From: Lacipirellula limnantheis
GTDB lineage: Bacteria; Planctomycetota; Planctomycetia; Pirellulales; Lacipirellulaceae
Assembly (NCBI RefSeq): GCF_007746075.1
Contig: NZ_CP036339.1
Span: 1,450,856 to 1,514,855 of the forward strand
DNA length: 64,000 nucleotides
Direction: 5' to 3'
Shown piece after piece: positions 37,780 through 48,011 of the stretch. The notes beneath the pieces were generated by a model. It made no database searches, was not told where the DNA came from, and was given only the letters and a program-made list of their open reading frames with translations. A program made the translations under genes and the position numbers. Each line of letters opens with the position of its first letter. The stretch's first letter is position 1.

Positions 37780-40176
37780 ATGTTTTCCGAAGATTCCCAT
37801 TCTAGCTCGGTTGGCCGCGCTTCGCAGGATGACGAAGCGTTGTGGGAGGTTCTCGCCGAGCGAATCGACGCGTTCGCGGCGGCGTGGGACAGTGCGTCGT
37901 TGCACGATGGAGCGCCATTGCCGCGGATCGATGAGTTTGCGGCGGATCTGGATGCTGGCGCCGTGCGGCAGGTGCTGGTGGAACTGGCGAAGCTCGACAT
38001 CGAGCGGCGGTGGCAAGAGAATCGGCAGCCGCAACATATTGAATGGTACGTGCAGCAGTTCCCCGCGCTGGCGCCGATCGCCAAGCTGCCGGCAGACCTC
38101 ATCTATGAAGAACTGCAGGCGCGGATGGCCGCAGGCTTGCCAATCTATCACGAGGAGTTGCAGCAGCGATTTCCCGTGCAATGCGAGTCGCTGCTGCGGC
38201 TAGTGGGGGGGATGGCGATCACCGGTTCGCCCACGGCGACGTATTTCGCCGACACCGTCGTGGAACGCGAGGACGGGAAGGGGAACGGCGATCAAGCACC
38301 GCCGAAGCCAAAGGCGAGCTTTGCGTCGTTCGCCCATCTGAAGCCAGGCGACCAACTCGACGATTTTCAGTTGCTGACGCCGCTCGGGAGCGGGGCGTTT
38401 GCGCGGGTGTTCCTTGCGCGGCAGGTGTCGATGGAGCGGTTGGTGGCGCTGAAGATCTCAGCCCATACCGGCAGCGAGCCGCAGACGCTGGCGCAACTCG
38501 ATCATCCGCATGTAGTGCGGGTGTTCGATCAACGCTCGTGCAGCGAACCGCCGGCGCGGTTGCTGTACATGGAAGTCGTTTCCGGCGGCACGTTGCAGGA
38601 CGTGATTGCGCGGGCGCGAAATTCGTATGACGGCAAACCGAGCGGGTCGCTGTTGCTTGCGGCCATCGACGAGCGGCTAAGTGCCTGCGGGACGCCGATT
38701 CCCGAGAGTTCCAAGTCGCGCGATTGGATCGAAGACGCCGAGTGGCCGGAAGTGGTTTGCCGGCTGGGGGCCGAATTGTGCGAGGGATTGGCCTACGCAC
38801 ATTCGCGCGGCGTGCTGCATCGGGACATCAAGCCGGCCAACGTGCTGCTCTCGGCCGAGGCGCGGCCGAAGTTGGCCGATTTCAACGTGAGCTACAACGG
38901 CGGGCGTTCGGACGAGAATCCGGAGGATACGTTTGGCGGGTCGCTGGCATATATGTCGCCGGAGCAATTGGAGGCGTGCCACCCGCTTTTGGGCGGCTCG
39001 CCGCGGATGGTGCGCGAGACCAGCGACGTTTACGCAGTCGGCGTGATGCTGTGGGAGCTCTTGGCAGGTCGCCGGCCGTTCCGCGACGAGCAGTTGCCGT
39101 CGGGAGGAAACGGCTCGCTTGTGCGGCTGCAGCGGATGATCGAGGCGCGGCAGCGCGTTGATTTCGACCAACTGGCGGAGCAATTGCCGAACGACTGTCC
39201 TGCGTCGCTCCGAGCCGTGCTGGAAAAGGCGCTCGCCCCGGCGAAGGAGGATCGCTACCAATCGGCCGAGGCGCTGGCGCGCGCCCTGCGGATGTGTCTC
39301 AATCCGCGCTGCTGGGCGCTGTTGCAGGAGCCGAAGGGACGCTTTGGGCGGTTCGTCGTCAAGCACCCGATCGTATCGGTGATCCTGGCGGGGTTGATTC
39401 CGAACGTGATCACGGCCGTGTTCAATCTGATGTACAACATGTACCGGTTTGAAAACGACCGCGAACTGCAGGAAACGTCCGTCCAGTTCTGGAAGGTCGT
39501 CAATTGGGTCAACCCGATTGCCTTTTCCATTGGCATCGCGATTGGGACCTGGGCGGCGCTGAAGACCTTTCAGCTGCTGCGAAGCGAGAAACCTGGCGAG
39601 GCGCTGGAGGGAACGTCGCGCGTGCTGCGGTTCGGTCAGTTCGTCGCGATCATGTTGCTGGCGATTTGGTCAGCCTCGGGAATCGCCTTTCCGCTTTCGA
39701 TCGGCGAATTCGGCGCGCACTCGCTGGACTTCTACTTGCACTTCTTTTTGTCGTTGGCATTGTGCGGGATCGTGGCGACGACCTATCCGTACATGCTGAT
39801 TACAGCGTTGGCCGTGAGGTACTTCGTCCCGGCACTGGTGCGCAACGGCGTGATTCCTGGACCGCGGCGAGTCGATCTCCTGCAGACGGCGCGGCGAAAT
39901 AAGTTCTTCCTAATGACGTCGATTCTGGTGCCGATGCTGGGGATCTGGCTGGTCGTGGCGTTCGTGAAGAACGACGCCAACGGGATGCGAGATCAGAAGG
40001 ACTGGGCCCTGTTGGCGGTGAGCGGCGGCGGGGCCGCAGGCTTTCTGATTATGATCGCGCTGGAGCGGCTGATCGGCCTCGATCTGGCGGCGCTGGGGCA
40101 CATCGCCATCGACGAACCGCGGGGCGGCGGGTCGATGCGGTCGAGTCAGGGGCGGTCGAAACGTTCGCGCCGGTGA
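37780..40176 (+). CDS. Serine/threonine protein kinase with C-terminal membrane domain
   Basis: A 798-aa kinase. Residues 1-180 are a helical region typical of planctomycete sigma-linked kinases. The kinase domain spans about 195-510: LGSGAFARVFLARQ, Lys225 in VALKIS, HRDIKPAN with Asp349, and GGSLAYMSPEQ. The DFG motif reads DFN (Asp367 kept, Gly replaced by Asn). Five or six membrane segments follow from about 525 to 770. ATG 37780 is used; an upstream TTG at 37768 adds four residues. It is divergent from the ECF-like sigma gene at 36986-37594 and probably acts with it (inference). The stop lies before a degraded gene fragment on the other strand. Confidence 0.9.
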   Translation: MFSEDSHSSSVGRASQDDEALWEVLAERIDAFAAAWDSASLHDGAPLPRIDEFAADLDAGAVRQVLVELAKLDIERRWQENRQPQHIEWYVQQFPALAPIAKLPADLIYEELQARMAAGLPIYHEELQQRFPVQCESLLRLVGGMAITGSPTATYFADTVVEREDGKGNGDQAPPKPKASFASFAHLKPGDQLDDFQLLTPLGSGAFARVFLARQVSMERLVALKISAHTGSEPQTLAQLDHPHVVRVFDQRSCSEPPARLLYMEVVSGGTLQDVIARARNSYDGKPSGSLLLAAIDERLSACGTPIPESSKSRDWIEDAEWPEVVCRLGAELCEGLAYAHSRGVLHRDIKPANVLLSAEARPKLADFNVSYNGGRSDENPEDTFGGSLAYMSPEQLEACHPLLGGSPRMVRETSDVYAVGVMLWELLAGRRPFRDEQLPSGGNGSLVRLQRMIEARQRVDFDQLAEQLPNDCPASLRAVLEKALAPAKEDRYQSAEALARALRMCLNPRCWALLQEPKGRFGRFVVKHPIVSVILAGLIPNVITAVFNLMYNMYRFENDRELQETSVQFWKVVNWVNPIAFSIGIAIGTWAALKTFQLLRSEKPGEALEGTSRVLRFGQFVAIMLLAIWSASGIAFPLSIGEFGAHSLDFYLHFFLSLALCGIVATTYPYMLITALAVRYFVPALVRNGVIPGPRRVDLLQTARRNKFFLMTSILVPMLGIWLVVAFVKNDANGMRDQKDWALLAVSGGGAAGFLIMIALERLIGLDLAALGHIAIDEPRGGGSMRSSQGRSKRSRR

Positions 40177-40275
40177 GCCAACGGCCCTCCCCTCATCGCG
40201 GGAGGGAGCCAGCGCTCGGTCAAATGGAGTCGGCGAGCGCCGCGGCGGCCTCGTTGACGCTGACGAGCGATGTCC

Positions 40276-40647
40276 CTAGCGCCAGAGAACGCCGGGGACG
40301 GCGGTCGAAGCGAACTGGAAATACCCATTCGCGTGGAGGTATTCGCTCTGCCAGAGGCCGGGGGCGCGACCGACGTCGGCGACGCAAGTACCAGTGGAAA
40401 AGACGTTCGCGGCCTCGGCCTGATAGAACGTGCCATCGAGCGTGACGCCGTCGACGCGGAGGTTGCGATCAACTCCCGTCGAGGAGTTGCCGTCGTTGGC
40501 ATAGGCGACGCGGATTTGACTGATGGGGATTGCCGTCGGCGACGCGTACAAGAGTGCTACGAATTTGCGAATCGCAGTTGTCTGGGTGAAAGTGAATGGA
40601 GTGGGCAGAGTGAGATAGCGGTTAGGGGCTCGCGCCGGGTGAAGCGT
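40276..40647 (-). pseudogene. Fragment of a CBM60-like carbohydrate-binding domain
   Basis: An open stretch of about 120 codons with no proper start: the frame is closed upstream by TAA at 40648-40650 and has only a TTG at 40551. The residues match the calcium-dependent xylan-binding fold (CBM36/60 type): QIRVAYANDG, DRNLRVDGVTLDG, YQAEAANVFSTGTCVADVG, GLWQSEYLHANGYFQF. In planctomycetes such domains are parts of large exported proteins. This piece lacks signal peptide, catalytic domain and sorting signal, so I take it as the remains of a decayed gene. It ends 99 bases from the kinase stop on the other strand. Confidence 0.65.
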
Positions 40648-40758
40648 TTACGCCGCAAAAGAAGGCGAAATCGTCATCGCGCGGCAGGGCGAGGCTTCGG
40701 ACTTGCAGGAAGCAAAAGCAGCGGCAATACGCCAGTTGACCGCCGGCGATTGAGATCG

Positions 40759-41550
40759 CTACCTAGCCGGTTGGCACTGGGGGCACCAACAGGTAGTGCG
40801 GCCCGCTTCGCCTTGGCGGCGGAGACGGATCGCCGTGCCGCACTTGGGGCAAGGCGTGCCGGAGCGGTTGTAGACCCAGTGACGTCCCGCATCGCTGCCA
40901 AAGCGAGTGGTGCGCCGCGGGCCGCCAAGATTGCGAACCATCAGCGCTCGGCCTTTGTGCAGCATGCGCTGCAGCTCGTCGTCGCTGAACCGTTCGACCG
41001 GGGCGAACGGGTCGAAGCCCATGATGAAGAGCAGCTCCGCCTTATAGATGTTGCCGACGCCGCAAAGGAGTCGCTGGTTCATCACCGCTTCGCCCAGCGG
41101 CGTCTCGTTGCGCGTGCGAAGGTTCGCCAGCGCTGCCTCAACGTCGAATTTACCGTCGGCGGCAATGTCGGGCCCGAGCTTTGGCAGGTGGGGATGTCGG
41201 CGCAGCTGATCGGCGGTCAGCAGCTCCAACTGTTTCGGCGAGAAGCAGATCACGTCGAGCTGGTTAATGCGCAGGGTAAGGGCAGCGTAGTGTTCTGGCT
41301 TGCGCCACTTCTGGCCGACGTGGTAAATGTGCCAAGAGCCAGTCATGCCCATGTGAGAGTGGATCGCATCACTCGTCGAGAGGTGCATGAGCAGATGCTT
41401 GCCGCGGGCCTCGACCTGAGTGACGACCGCGCCAATCAGTCGCTCGACCTCGAAGTGAGGATCGCGCAAGCGGGCCTCCGCGATCGTTCCCCCTTCCATG
41501 GCCGGCCGGAGCGTGACAGCCGACCGATAGATCGTATCTCCTTCAGGCAT
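40759..41550 (-). CDS. nei: Fpg/Nei-family DNA glycosylase (endonuclease VIII-like)
   Basis: A 263-aa bifunctional DNA glycosylase/AP lyase that removes oxidised bases. It starts MPEGDTIYR, where Pro2 is the catalytic amine and Glu3 the partner; the GDTIYR form fits Nei rather than Fpg (which has PELPEVE). The helix-two-turn-helix near 140-190 contains GVGNIYKAELLF, and the C-terminal zinc finger is CPKCG with CWCPQC. The ATG at 41548-41550 has GAAGGAG nine bases upstream and must be right because Pro2 is catalytic. It overlaps the end of the lhr gene by eight bases, so the two repair genes form an operon. Confidence 0.93.
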   Translation of the reverse strand: MPEGDTIYRSAVTLRPAMEGGTIAEARLRDPHFEVERLIGAVVTQVEARGKHLLMHLSTSDAIHSHMGMTGSWHIYHVGQKWRKPEHYAALTLRINQLDVICFSPKQLELLTADQLRRHPHLPKLGPDIAADGKFDVEAALANLRTRNETPLGEAVMNQRLLCGVGNIYKAELLFIMGFDPFAPVERFSDDELQRMLHKGRALMVRNLGGPRRTTRFGSDAGRHWVYNRSGTPCPKCGTAIRLRRQGEAGRTTCWCPQCQPAR

Positions 41551-44500
41551 GCGCGGCGGCTCCTTCGAAGGCATGGTGGTCGGGGCCACGGTGAAGGTAG
41601 CCGTGGCTGGTGGGGCTGAACCCGTGCCGAGCGAAGACTTTTGCCAGTGGCGAAAGGCCGGCCGCCTCGCCGTCGATCTGGGCGATCATCACCGGCACGC
41701 CGCGCTTGCCTAAATTTGCGAGTGAACGGACCAGTTTTTCGTGCCACATCGCGGCGTCGCTGGGATCCTCAGGGGCAAAGGTCAGCAAATGGTTGCCCGC
41801 GCGACCGAGATAGCCAATCAGTTTGCCATCGAGCAGAAAGACGCGAGCGCCGCCGCCGCGCTGCGGCTGCAAGCTGTCGACCTGGGTCGGCGGCCATTTG
41901 ACGATTGAGCCGTAGGCGTTGGCCGGATCGGAGGCCGCGAGCACGATGACGTTATCGACATGCGCTTCGACGATGGCGGGCGCGCGGCGCAGGAGTTCGT
42001 CGCTGCCGGCGGAAGCGAACTGAGCTCCCCCCATGCCGGCGACGAAGTAGCCGCGGCGAATGCGGCCCGTCTCTTCCATCGCTCGCAGGATGGGGTAAAG
42101 CGCGGCAAAGCCGCCGTCGACTAACTCTCGAGTGATGGCGGGACGCACGAGCACGCCGTAGCGGCGCAGGAGTTGTTCCGTGATCGCGGTTTGCCGTTGC
42201 GTGAGCGTCCGCTGACCTTCGTCCCCATAATTGATGAGCGACCAACGTCCCTCACTGCCGGGAAGGCGCGCGAGTCGGCGCGAGCGAAATGCACGTCGAC
42301 CGCGACGTCGGCCGCGCGAGCGCGATGTGGAGTGCGTTGCCGAGGCCGCGGCGCCGCGGAGCGACCGTAGCGGGGCGAGGGCGTCGTTCGTGACTTCGCC
42401 GTTCCAGACAAGCTGCCACAGCGCTTCGAGCACGTCGTTGCGAAACTCGTCGAGCGCGGCCGCGATATCGTCAAAGAAAATGGCGCCTTTCGTCGCGAGG
42501 AGCTCGCGAACGCGCGCGGCGAGCGGCGCGTCGAGCGCTGCGGGCCCCGGCGCGAGCAACGGCAGGGCGTGGGCGAGGTAGAGGGCAATGCGGCCGTCGT
42601 TCGGGCCCACGCTTTCGATGCCGCGCCACACGACTTCGCCGGCGGTGGTCAGCTCATCCAAATCGCCCGAAAGGTAGTCGGCGAGCCGCGACGGCAAAAT
42701 CATCTCTTCGAGGTCGGACGCCAACAGGGGAGCTCCCTGCAGCTGTTCAACGACGTCGAGCAGTCCGTCGAGTCCCTGTCGCGGCCGCTCGATTCCTTGC
42801 CAGCTCGGGAGGAAGCGTGCGAGGGCCTCGGGCGGAGCGGGTTCGATTTGTTTGCGGAGGCGGGCCAGCGATTTCGACTTCAGCCGGCGCAGCACGCCGG
42901 CGTCGCACCATTCGCGACCCGTGCCGCCCGGTAAGAACTCGCCGAGCACGAGACGATTGCGCTGCAGCAACGCCTCCAGTGCCGGAGAGATTGCCGCCTC
43001 TCCCAGGCCGAGTCGTGCGGCCGCCTCCACCGCGCGGAAGGGGCCATGCGTCCGCGCATAGCGAGCGACGAGATTGCCGAGCGGATCGTCGCCCGTTTCC
43101 AAAAAGGCCTCCGGAAGCCCGGGCGGCAGCGCGACGCCAAGGGCGTCGCGATAGCGAGCGGCTTCTTCGGCGGCGATGTAGCGTCGCTCGCCCGCGATGC
43201 GTACGCGCACGATGCGGCGGGTGGCCGTGAGCTCGGAGAGCCAGCGCTCGAGCTGACCCAGCGCGACGGCATCTTCGGGACAGCGGGCCGCCACTTCCTC
43301 CTCATTGAGATCGCCCAAATGCAGCAGCAGATCGTGGACGCCATCCGGGCCGGTCGTGAATCGCTGGTCGAGACGCTGCAGCTCCAACAGCAAGGAGTCG
43401 ATCGCCTCGGGGTCAAGCAGTTCGCGATAGTCGGTCGTGCCGAGCAGTTCGCGCAGTTGGGCGTGGTCGAGCGCGAGCGCCGCGGCGCGACGCTCAGCGA
43501 GGGGTGCATCGCCCTGGTAGAGGAAGTTGGCCGTGTAGTTGAACATCAACGACGAGGCAAACGGCGAGGGAGTCGGCGATTCGACCTGATGGACTCGAAT
43601 CGACTGCCGCTCAATGTCCGTGAGGATCTGCTTCAGTCCCGGCACGTCAAAGACGTCGCGCAGGCATTCGCGATACGTTTCAAGCATGATGGGGAAGCGC
43701 TCGTAACGCGACGCGACCGCCAGCAGATCGGCCGACTTGCGCCGCTGCATCCAAAGGGGCGTGCGGCGATTCGGCTGACGGCGCGGCAGGAGCAGCGCAC
43801 GAGCGGCGTTCTCCCGAAAGCGGGCGGCGAACATGGCCGTGGAGCCGAGTTCGCGGACGAGTTGGTCTTCGACTTCGCCGGAGGCGGGGAAGAGCATCTC
43901 GAAGCGGGGCGCCTGCTCGCATTCCGGCAGTCGAAACACCATGCCGTCGTCAGACCACATGAAATCGACCTCGAGACCCGTCTCGGCGCGCAGGCGGCTG
44001 GCGACAGTCATTGCCCAGGGGGCGTGAACGCGGCTGCCGAAAGGCGAGAGAATACACGTTCGCCAGTCGCCGAGTTCATCGAGAAACGATTCGACGACAA
44101 TGCAGTGATCGCTGGGGAGCTCGGCGGTCGCTTCGCGCTGGTCTTCGACATAGCGCAGCAGGTTGTCGGTTGCTTGGCCGTCGAGACGGCAAGAGTCTTG
44201 AAGCAGCGTCACCGCTTCGTCGTGCGGCGAGCGCACAAGCTGACGCGAGAGCTCGCCGATCGCGCGGCCGAAGTCGAGCGGCCGCCCGGGGCCATCGCCG
44301 CGCCAGAAAGGCATCTTGCCTGGTTCGCCGGGGGCCGGGGCGACCAAGACGCGGTCGCGGGTGATCTCCAGCACCCGCCACGACGAGGCGCCCAGCAGGA
44401 ACACGTCGCCGGCGTGCGTCTCAAAAACCATCTCTTCGTCGAGCTCGCCGACGCGCGTCCCGTTGCCGCCGACGTCGCCGGCGAGATAGACGCCGTACAA

Positions 44501-46192
44501 ACCGCGGTCGGGAATCGTGCCGCCGTTCAGGACGGCGAGCCGTTGGGACGATTTACGGGGCGTCAGTTGGCCGCTCAAGCGGTCCCAGGTGATGCGTGGC
44601 CGCAGTTCGGAGAATTCGTCCGACGGGTAACGCCCCGAGAGCATGTCCAGAACGCCGTCGAATGACGAGCGCGGCAGGTCGTGGAACGGCGCCGCGCCGC
44701 GGACGGCGGCGTAGAGCTCATCGACCGAAATCGGATCCATCGCGACCATGGCGACGATCTGTTGGGCCAGAACGTCGAGCGGGTTGCGCGGGTAGCGGGT
44801 CGATTCGACGTCGCCCCGAATCATCCGCTGCGTCGCGGCGCTGCAGGCGAGCAGGTCCCCGCGGTATTTGGGGAAGATGACGCCGCTCGACGGGGCGCCG
44901 ACGCTATGGCCGGCGCGCCCGATGCGCTGCATGCCCGACGCGACTGATGGCGGGGCCTCGATCTGGATGACCAGGTCGACGGCGCCCATGTCGACGCCGA
45001 GCTCCATCGACGACGTGGCGATGATTGCCGGCAAGTCGCCGCGCTTCAGGCGGTCTTCGATCTCGACGCGCTTCGCCCGTGCGATCGAACCATGATGGGC
45101 CTGGGCGATTTCCTCCTCGGCCAACTCGTTAATTGCTGCGGCTAGCCGTTCGGCCAGGCGACGGCTGTTGACGAAGACCATGGTGGAGCGATGGCTGCGG
45201 ATCAATTCCACCAACCGCGGATGGATGGTCGGCCAGATCGACGCGTACGACGGTCCGGCCGAGGCGGGGCCTGTCTGGATCTCCAGCGGTTGGCTCAGCC
45301 GCGCCATGTCCTCAGCCGGGGTCTCGATGCGCAGGTCGAGCTGCTTTGGCTCGCTGGCGTCGATGATTTCCACGGCGCGGGGCCGTACCGGAACGTCGGC
45401 CTTGGCGTCGGCCTCGGCGCCGCCGAGCAGGCGGGCGATTTCTTCGAGCGGCCGTTGCGTCGCTGAGAGGCCGATGCGCTGCAGCGGCGCTCGCTGGGCA
45501 TCTTGTGCGCCCCGCAGACGCTCCAGCCGCTCCAGGCTGAGGAAGAGATGAACGCCGCGCTTGGTGGCGGCCACGGCGTGGATTTCGTCAATGATGACGG
45601 TTTCGACGTTGCAGAGAATGTCGCGCGACTTCGACGTGAGGAGGAGATACAGCGACTCCGGCGTTGTGATCAAAATCTCCGGCGGATGACGGACGATGTC
45701 GCGGCGGTCGGCCGCGGAAGTATCGCCGGAGCGGACGGCGACCTTGGGGGCGATAAACTCGTGGCCATGACGTTCGGCGACCGCCTGGATACCCACGAGC
45801 GGCGTGCGGAGATTGCGGTCAACGTCCACCGCCAGCGCTTTCAGCGGCGAGATGTAGAGGATGCGAACTCCTACGGACGGCGATTCCTGAATCGCCGGAC
45901 CCTTCCTGGAGACGCGCGCCTTCGGTCGTTTTGGCGCTAACGCGCCGACCGCCGACGGGCCGGGCAACGGATGAAACATCAACCGGTCGATCGCCGCCAA
46001 AAACGCCGCCAGCGTTTTGCCCGAACCCGTCGGCGCCAGCAACAGGGCGCTCTTGCCCGCGGCTAGCACGGGCCATGCCTCGCGCTGAATGCGCGTCGGC
46101 GTTTCGAGCGCGTCGCCGAACCATGATTGCGTTGCCGAGTGGAACGACGCCATTCCTGCCAGCGTCTTTGGGGGCGTCTTCGTACTCGGCAT
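41543..46192 (-). CDS. lhr: Large Lhr-type superfamily 2 DNA helicase
   Basis: A 1549-aa ATP-dependent 3'-5' helicase, the full-length form known from E. coli Lhr and mycobacterial Lhr, which act in DNA repair. Motifs: Walker A LLLAPTGSGKTLAAFL near 55, VIIDEIHAVAATKRG near 200, motif III SATQRPLEE, and motif VI QRIGRAGHSVG near 430. A winged-helix and beta-barrel Lhr core follows to about residue 900, and the C-terminal 600 residues hold further winged helices. A low-complexity stretch of Ser/Arg near 1330 (STSRSRGRRRGRRAFRSRRL) links two C-terminal domains. It overlaps nei by eight bases, giving a two-gene repair operon. Confidence 0.95.
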   Translation of the reverse strand: MPSTKTPPKTLAGMASFHSATQSWFGDALETPTRIQREAWPVLAAGKSALLLAPTGSGKTLAAFLAAIDRLMFHPLPGPSAVGALAPKRPKARVSRKGPAIQESPSVGVRILYISPLKALAVDVDRNLRTPLVGIQAVAERHGHEFIAPKVAVRSGDTSAADRRDIVRHPPEILITTPESLYLLLTSKSRDILCNVETVIIDEIHAVAATKRGVHLFLSLERLERLRGAQDAQRAPLQRIGLSATQRPLEEIARLLGGAEADAKADVPVRPRAVEIIDASEPKQLDLRIETPAEDMARLSQPLEIQTGPASAGPSYASIWPTIHPRLVELIRSHRSTMVFVNSRRLAERLAAAINELAEEEIAQAHHGSIARAKRVEIEDRLKRGDLPAIIATSSMELGVDMGAVDLVIQIEAPPSVASGMQRIGRAGHSVGAPSSGVIFPKYRGDLLACSAATQRMIRGDVESTRYPRNPLDVLAQQIVAMVAMDPISVDELYAAVRGAAPFHDLPRSSFDGVLDMLSGRYPSDEFSELRPRITWDRLSGQLTPRKSSQRLAVLNGGTIPDRGLYGVYLAGDVGGNGTRVGELDEEMVFETHAGDVFLLGASSWRVLEITRDRVLVAPAPGEPGKMPFWRGDGPGRPLDFGRAIGELSRQLVRSPHDEAVTLLQDSCRLDGQATDNLLRYVEDQREATAELPSDHCIVVESFLDELGDWRTCILSPFGSRVHAPWAMTVASRLRAETGLEVDFMWSDDGMVFRLPECEQAPRFEMLFPASGEVEDQLVRELGSTAMFAARFRENAARALLLPRRQPNRRTPLWMQRRKSADLLAVASRYERFPIMLETYRECLRDVFDVPGLKQILTDIERQSIRVHQVESPTPSPFASSLMFNYTANFLYQGDAPLAERRAAALALDHAQLRELLGTTDYRELLDPEAIDSLLLELQRLDQRFTTGPDGVHDLLLHLGDLNEEEVAARCPEDAVALGQLERWLSELTATRRIVRVRIAGERRYIAAEEAARYRDALGVALPPGLPEAFLETGDDPLGNLVARYARTHGPFRAVEAAARLGLGEAAISPALEALLQRNRLVLGEFLPGGTGREWCDAGVLRRLKSKSLARLRKQIEPAPPEALARFLPSWQGIERPRQGLDGLLDVVEQLQGAPLLASDLEEMILPSRLADYLSGDLDELTTAGEVVWRGIESVGPNDGRIALYLAHALPLLAPGPAALDAPLAARVRELLATKGAIFFDDIAAALDEFRNDVLEALWQLVWNGEVTNDALAPLRSLRGAAASATHSTSRSRGRRRGRRAFRSRRLARLPGSEGRWSLINYGDEGQRTLTQRQTAITEQLLRRYGVLVRPAITRELVDGGFAALYPILRAMEETGRIRRGYFVAGMGGAQFASAGSDELLRRAPAIVEAHVDNVIVLAASDPANAYGSIVKWPPTQVDSLQPQRGGGARVFLLDGKLIGYLGRAGNHLLTFAPEDPSDAAMWHEKLVRSLANLGKRGVPVMIAQIDGEAAGLSPLAKVFARHGFSPTSHGYLHRGPDHHAFEGAAAHA

Positions 46193-46346
46193 CGTTAATC
46201 TCGGCTTCCAGCGGCAAGTTACCGGCAGATTTTACGCAACATCTGTTCAGAGAGTGAGGGCCTCGGTTGCGGCCACGACCACTTTGCTACAATCGACGGC
46301 CGACTTCCCGGAGCGCGGAGGCGGCTCGAACGCGAAGGATACCTGC

Positions 46347-46790
46347 GTGCCGATCGACTCTTTGTTGCAACTCGCCGTGGCCCCCGATATCCCGCAGCCT
46401 CTCGTTCGGGATTCCGGTGCGCTTGTGGCGCTCGTCCTCTTCTGCACGATTGCTCTGGGGGTGCCACTCCTGGGGAACATGCTGATGGTCAGCGATATCC
46501 GCCGCTACCTGCGTTCGTTGCGGCGTACGTTGGTCGCCGTTTCGCACGCGGTGACGCCCGGAATTCCCTACTGGGCTCGCCGCCAGCGCCCACCCTGCTT
46601 GGAAACGTTGGGTCTTCAACTCCCTTGTACCGAGGAACAGGTCCTGGCAGCCTATCGGCAAAAGGTAAAAGAACTGCATCCCGACAAAGGCGGCAGCCTG
46701 CAGAAGTTCCTGCAGCTGCAAAAGCACTACGAACAGGCGATGTACCTTGTACGGGCGAAGCCGAACGCTAGCTCTGCGTCCGTGAAATAG
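46347..46790 (+). CDS. Membrane-anchored J-domain protein
   Basis: A 147-aa protein with one membrane segment at about residues 25-45 (LVALVLFCTIALGVPLLGNML) and a C-terminal J domain at about 90-135. The J domain has helix II-III residues QVLAAYRQKVKELHPDKGG with the HPD motif (His111-Asp113), which stimulates DnaK ATPase, and the final helix QKFLQLQKHYEQAM. The GTG at 46347-46349 is chosen since the longer frame runs into the lhr promoter region. It is divergent from lhr and lies just upstream of lpxD. It probably recruits DnaK to the inner membrane; the client is unknown. Confidence 0.8.
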   Translation: MPIDSLLQLAVAPDIPQPLVRDSGALVALVLFCTIALGVPLLGNMLMVSDIRRYLRSLRRTLVAVSHAVTPGIPYWARRQRPPCLETLGLQLPCTEEQVLAAYRQKVKELHPDKGGSLQKFLQLQKHYEQAMYLVRAKPNASSASVK

Positions 46791-46933
46791 GCGGCGGATC
46801 GACACGGTTGGTCTTGCCGCCCGTCCGCCCGGGCGATTAGGATTCGCCGCCGATCGCGCGGCTGCGCGTTCTATGGCGCTGCTAGCAAATGGCGGCGTCT
46901 CCGTTGGTCGAACTGGAAAAGGATTTCCTCTCG

Positions 46934-48001
46934 ATGCCGACAACATTGGGCGAATTGGCGCGACTCGTCGGCGGAGAACTCCGCGGCGACGCACGCATTG
47001 CTCTCACCGGCGCCTCAACCACCGACGTCGCCCGCAGCGGCGAAGTCACGCTGGCCGATCACCCCGACCGCGCCCGTGCCATCACCGCGAGCCTGGCTTC
47101 GGCCGTGATCGCCTCGCCTAACGTGGATTGCGGCGGCAAGCCATCGATCGTCGTGGCCGACGTCCACGCCGCGTTCGCCACCGCGGTTCGCCACTTCCGT
47201 CCGCCCCGCGTGCTAGCGCGGATCGGCGTTTCGGCTCAAGCCGTCGTCAGCCCCGCGGCGAAGCTCGCGGCGCATGTCGAAGTTCATCCCGGCGCCACAA
47301 TCGCTGAGGACGTGCGCATCGGCCCCCATACGACCATTCATGCCGGCGTGCGGATCATGGCGGGATGCACGATTGGCTCGGGCGTCACCATCTTTCCGAA
47401 CGCCGTGCTCTATGAAGATACTCGCGTCGGCGACCGGGTGGTCATTCATGCCGGCGCGATCATCGGCGCTTATGGCTTCGGTTACCGGCAAGTCGACGGG
47501 CGTCACTTGCTCTCCGCACAATTGGGAAACGTTGAAATCGCGGCCGACGTCGAGATTGGCGCGGCGACCACGATCGACCGCGGCACCTACGGACCGACGG
47601 TGATCGGCGAGGGAACGAAGATCGACAACTTGGTGATGGTCGCCCACAACTGTCGACTCGGGCGTCACAATCTTATCTGTTCGCAAGTCGGCATCGCCGG
47701 TAGCACCACCACGGGCGATTACGTCGTCATGGCGGGGCAGGTCGGCGTTCGCGATCATGTCCACATTGGCGACCGCGCGGTCCTTTGCTCGAAGGCGGGC
47801 GTTTCGAACGATGTGGAAGCGGGCGTGGAAATGCTCGGCGCTCCCGCCGTGCCGCTCCGCCAAGCCAAGCTGCAAATGGCGGCGGTAGCAAAGCTTCCCG
47901 AAATGCGTCGACAATTCCGCATCCTTCAGCGCCAGTTGGAAGAACTTCGCGGCGGCGTCGACGACGCCGACGGGCGACTCCCCTCCGATCAGGCCGCGTA
48001 G
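46934..48001 (+). CDS. lpxD: UDP-3-O-(3-hydroxyacyl)glucosamine N-acyltransferase
   Basis: A 355-aa trimeric left-handed beta-helix enzyme that adds the second hydroxyacyl chain in lipid A synthesis. The N-terminal uridine-binding domain ([27 protein letters not shown]) is followed by hexapeptide repeats from about residue 105 ([22 protein letters not shown]) with [13 protein letters not shown] and the catalytic-type histidine in [13 protein letters not shown]-terminal helical extension ends the protein. ATG 46934 has AAAGGA at a good distance, which decides it over an earlier ATG at 46889. It forms a cluster with lpxI, showing that this organism makes lipid A. Confidence 0.95.
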   Translation: MPTTLGELARLVGGELRGDARIALTGASTTDVARSGEVTLADHPDRARAITASLASAVIASPNVDCGGKPSIVVADVHAAFATAVRHFRPPRVLARIGVSAQAVVSPAAKLAAHVEVHPGATIAEDVRIGPHTTIHAGVRIMAGCTIGSGVTIFPNAVLYEDTRVGDRVVIHAGAIIGAYGFGYRQVDGRHLLSAQLGNVEIAADVEIGAATTIDRGTYGPTVIGEGTKIDNLVMVAHNCRLGRHNLICSQVGIAGSTTTGDYVVMAGQVGVRDHVHIGDRAVLCSKAGVSNDVEAGVEMLGAPAVPLRQAKLQMAAVAKLPEMRRQFRILQRQLEELRGGVDDADGRLPSDQAA

Positions 48002-48011
48002 CCAGCACGCC

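Noticed and set aside
43046..44665. 539-codon plus-strand frame inside lhr
   Set aside because: Antisense shadow of the helicase; high G+C leaves few stop codons.
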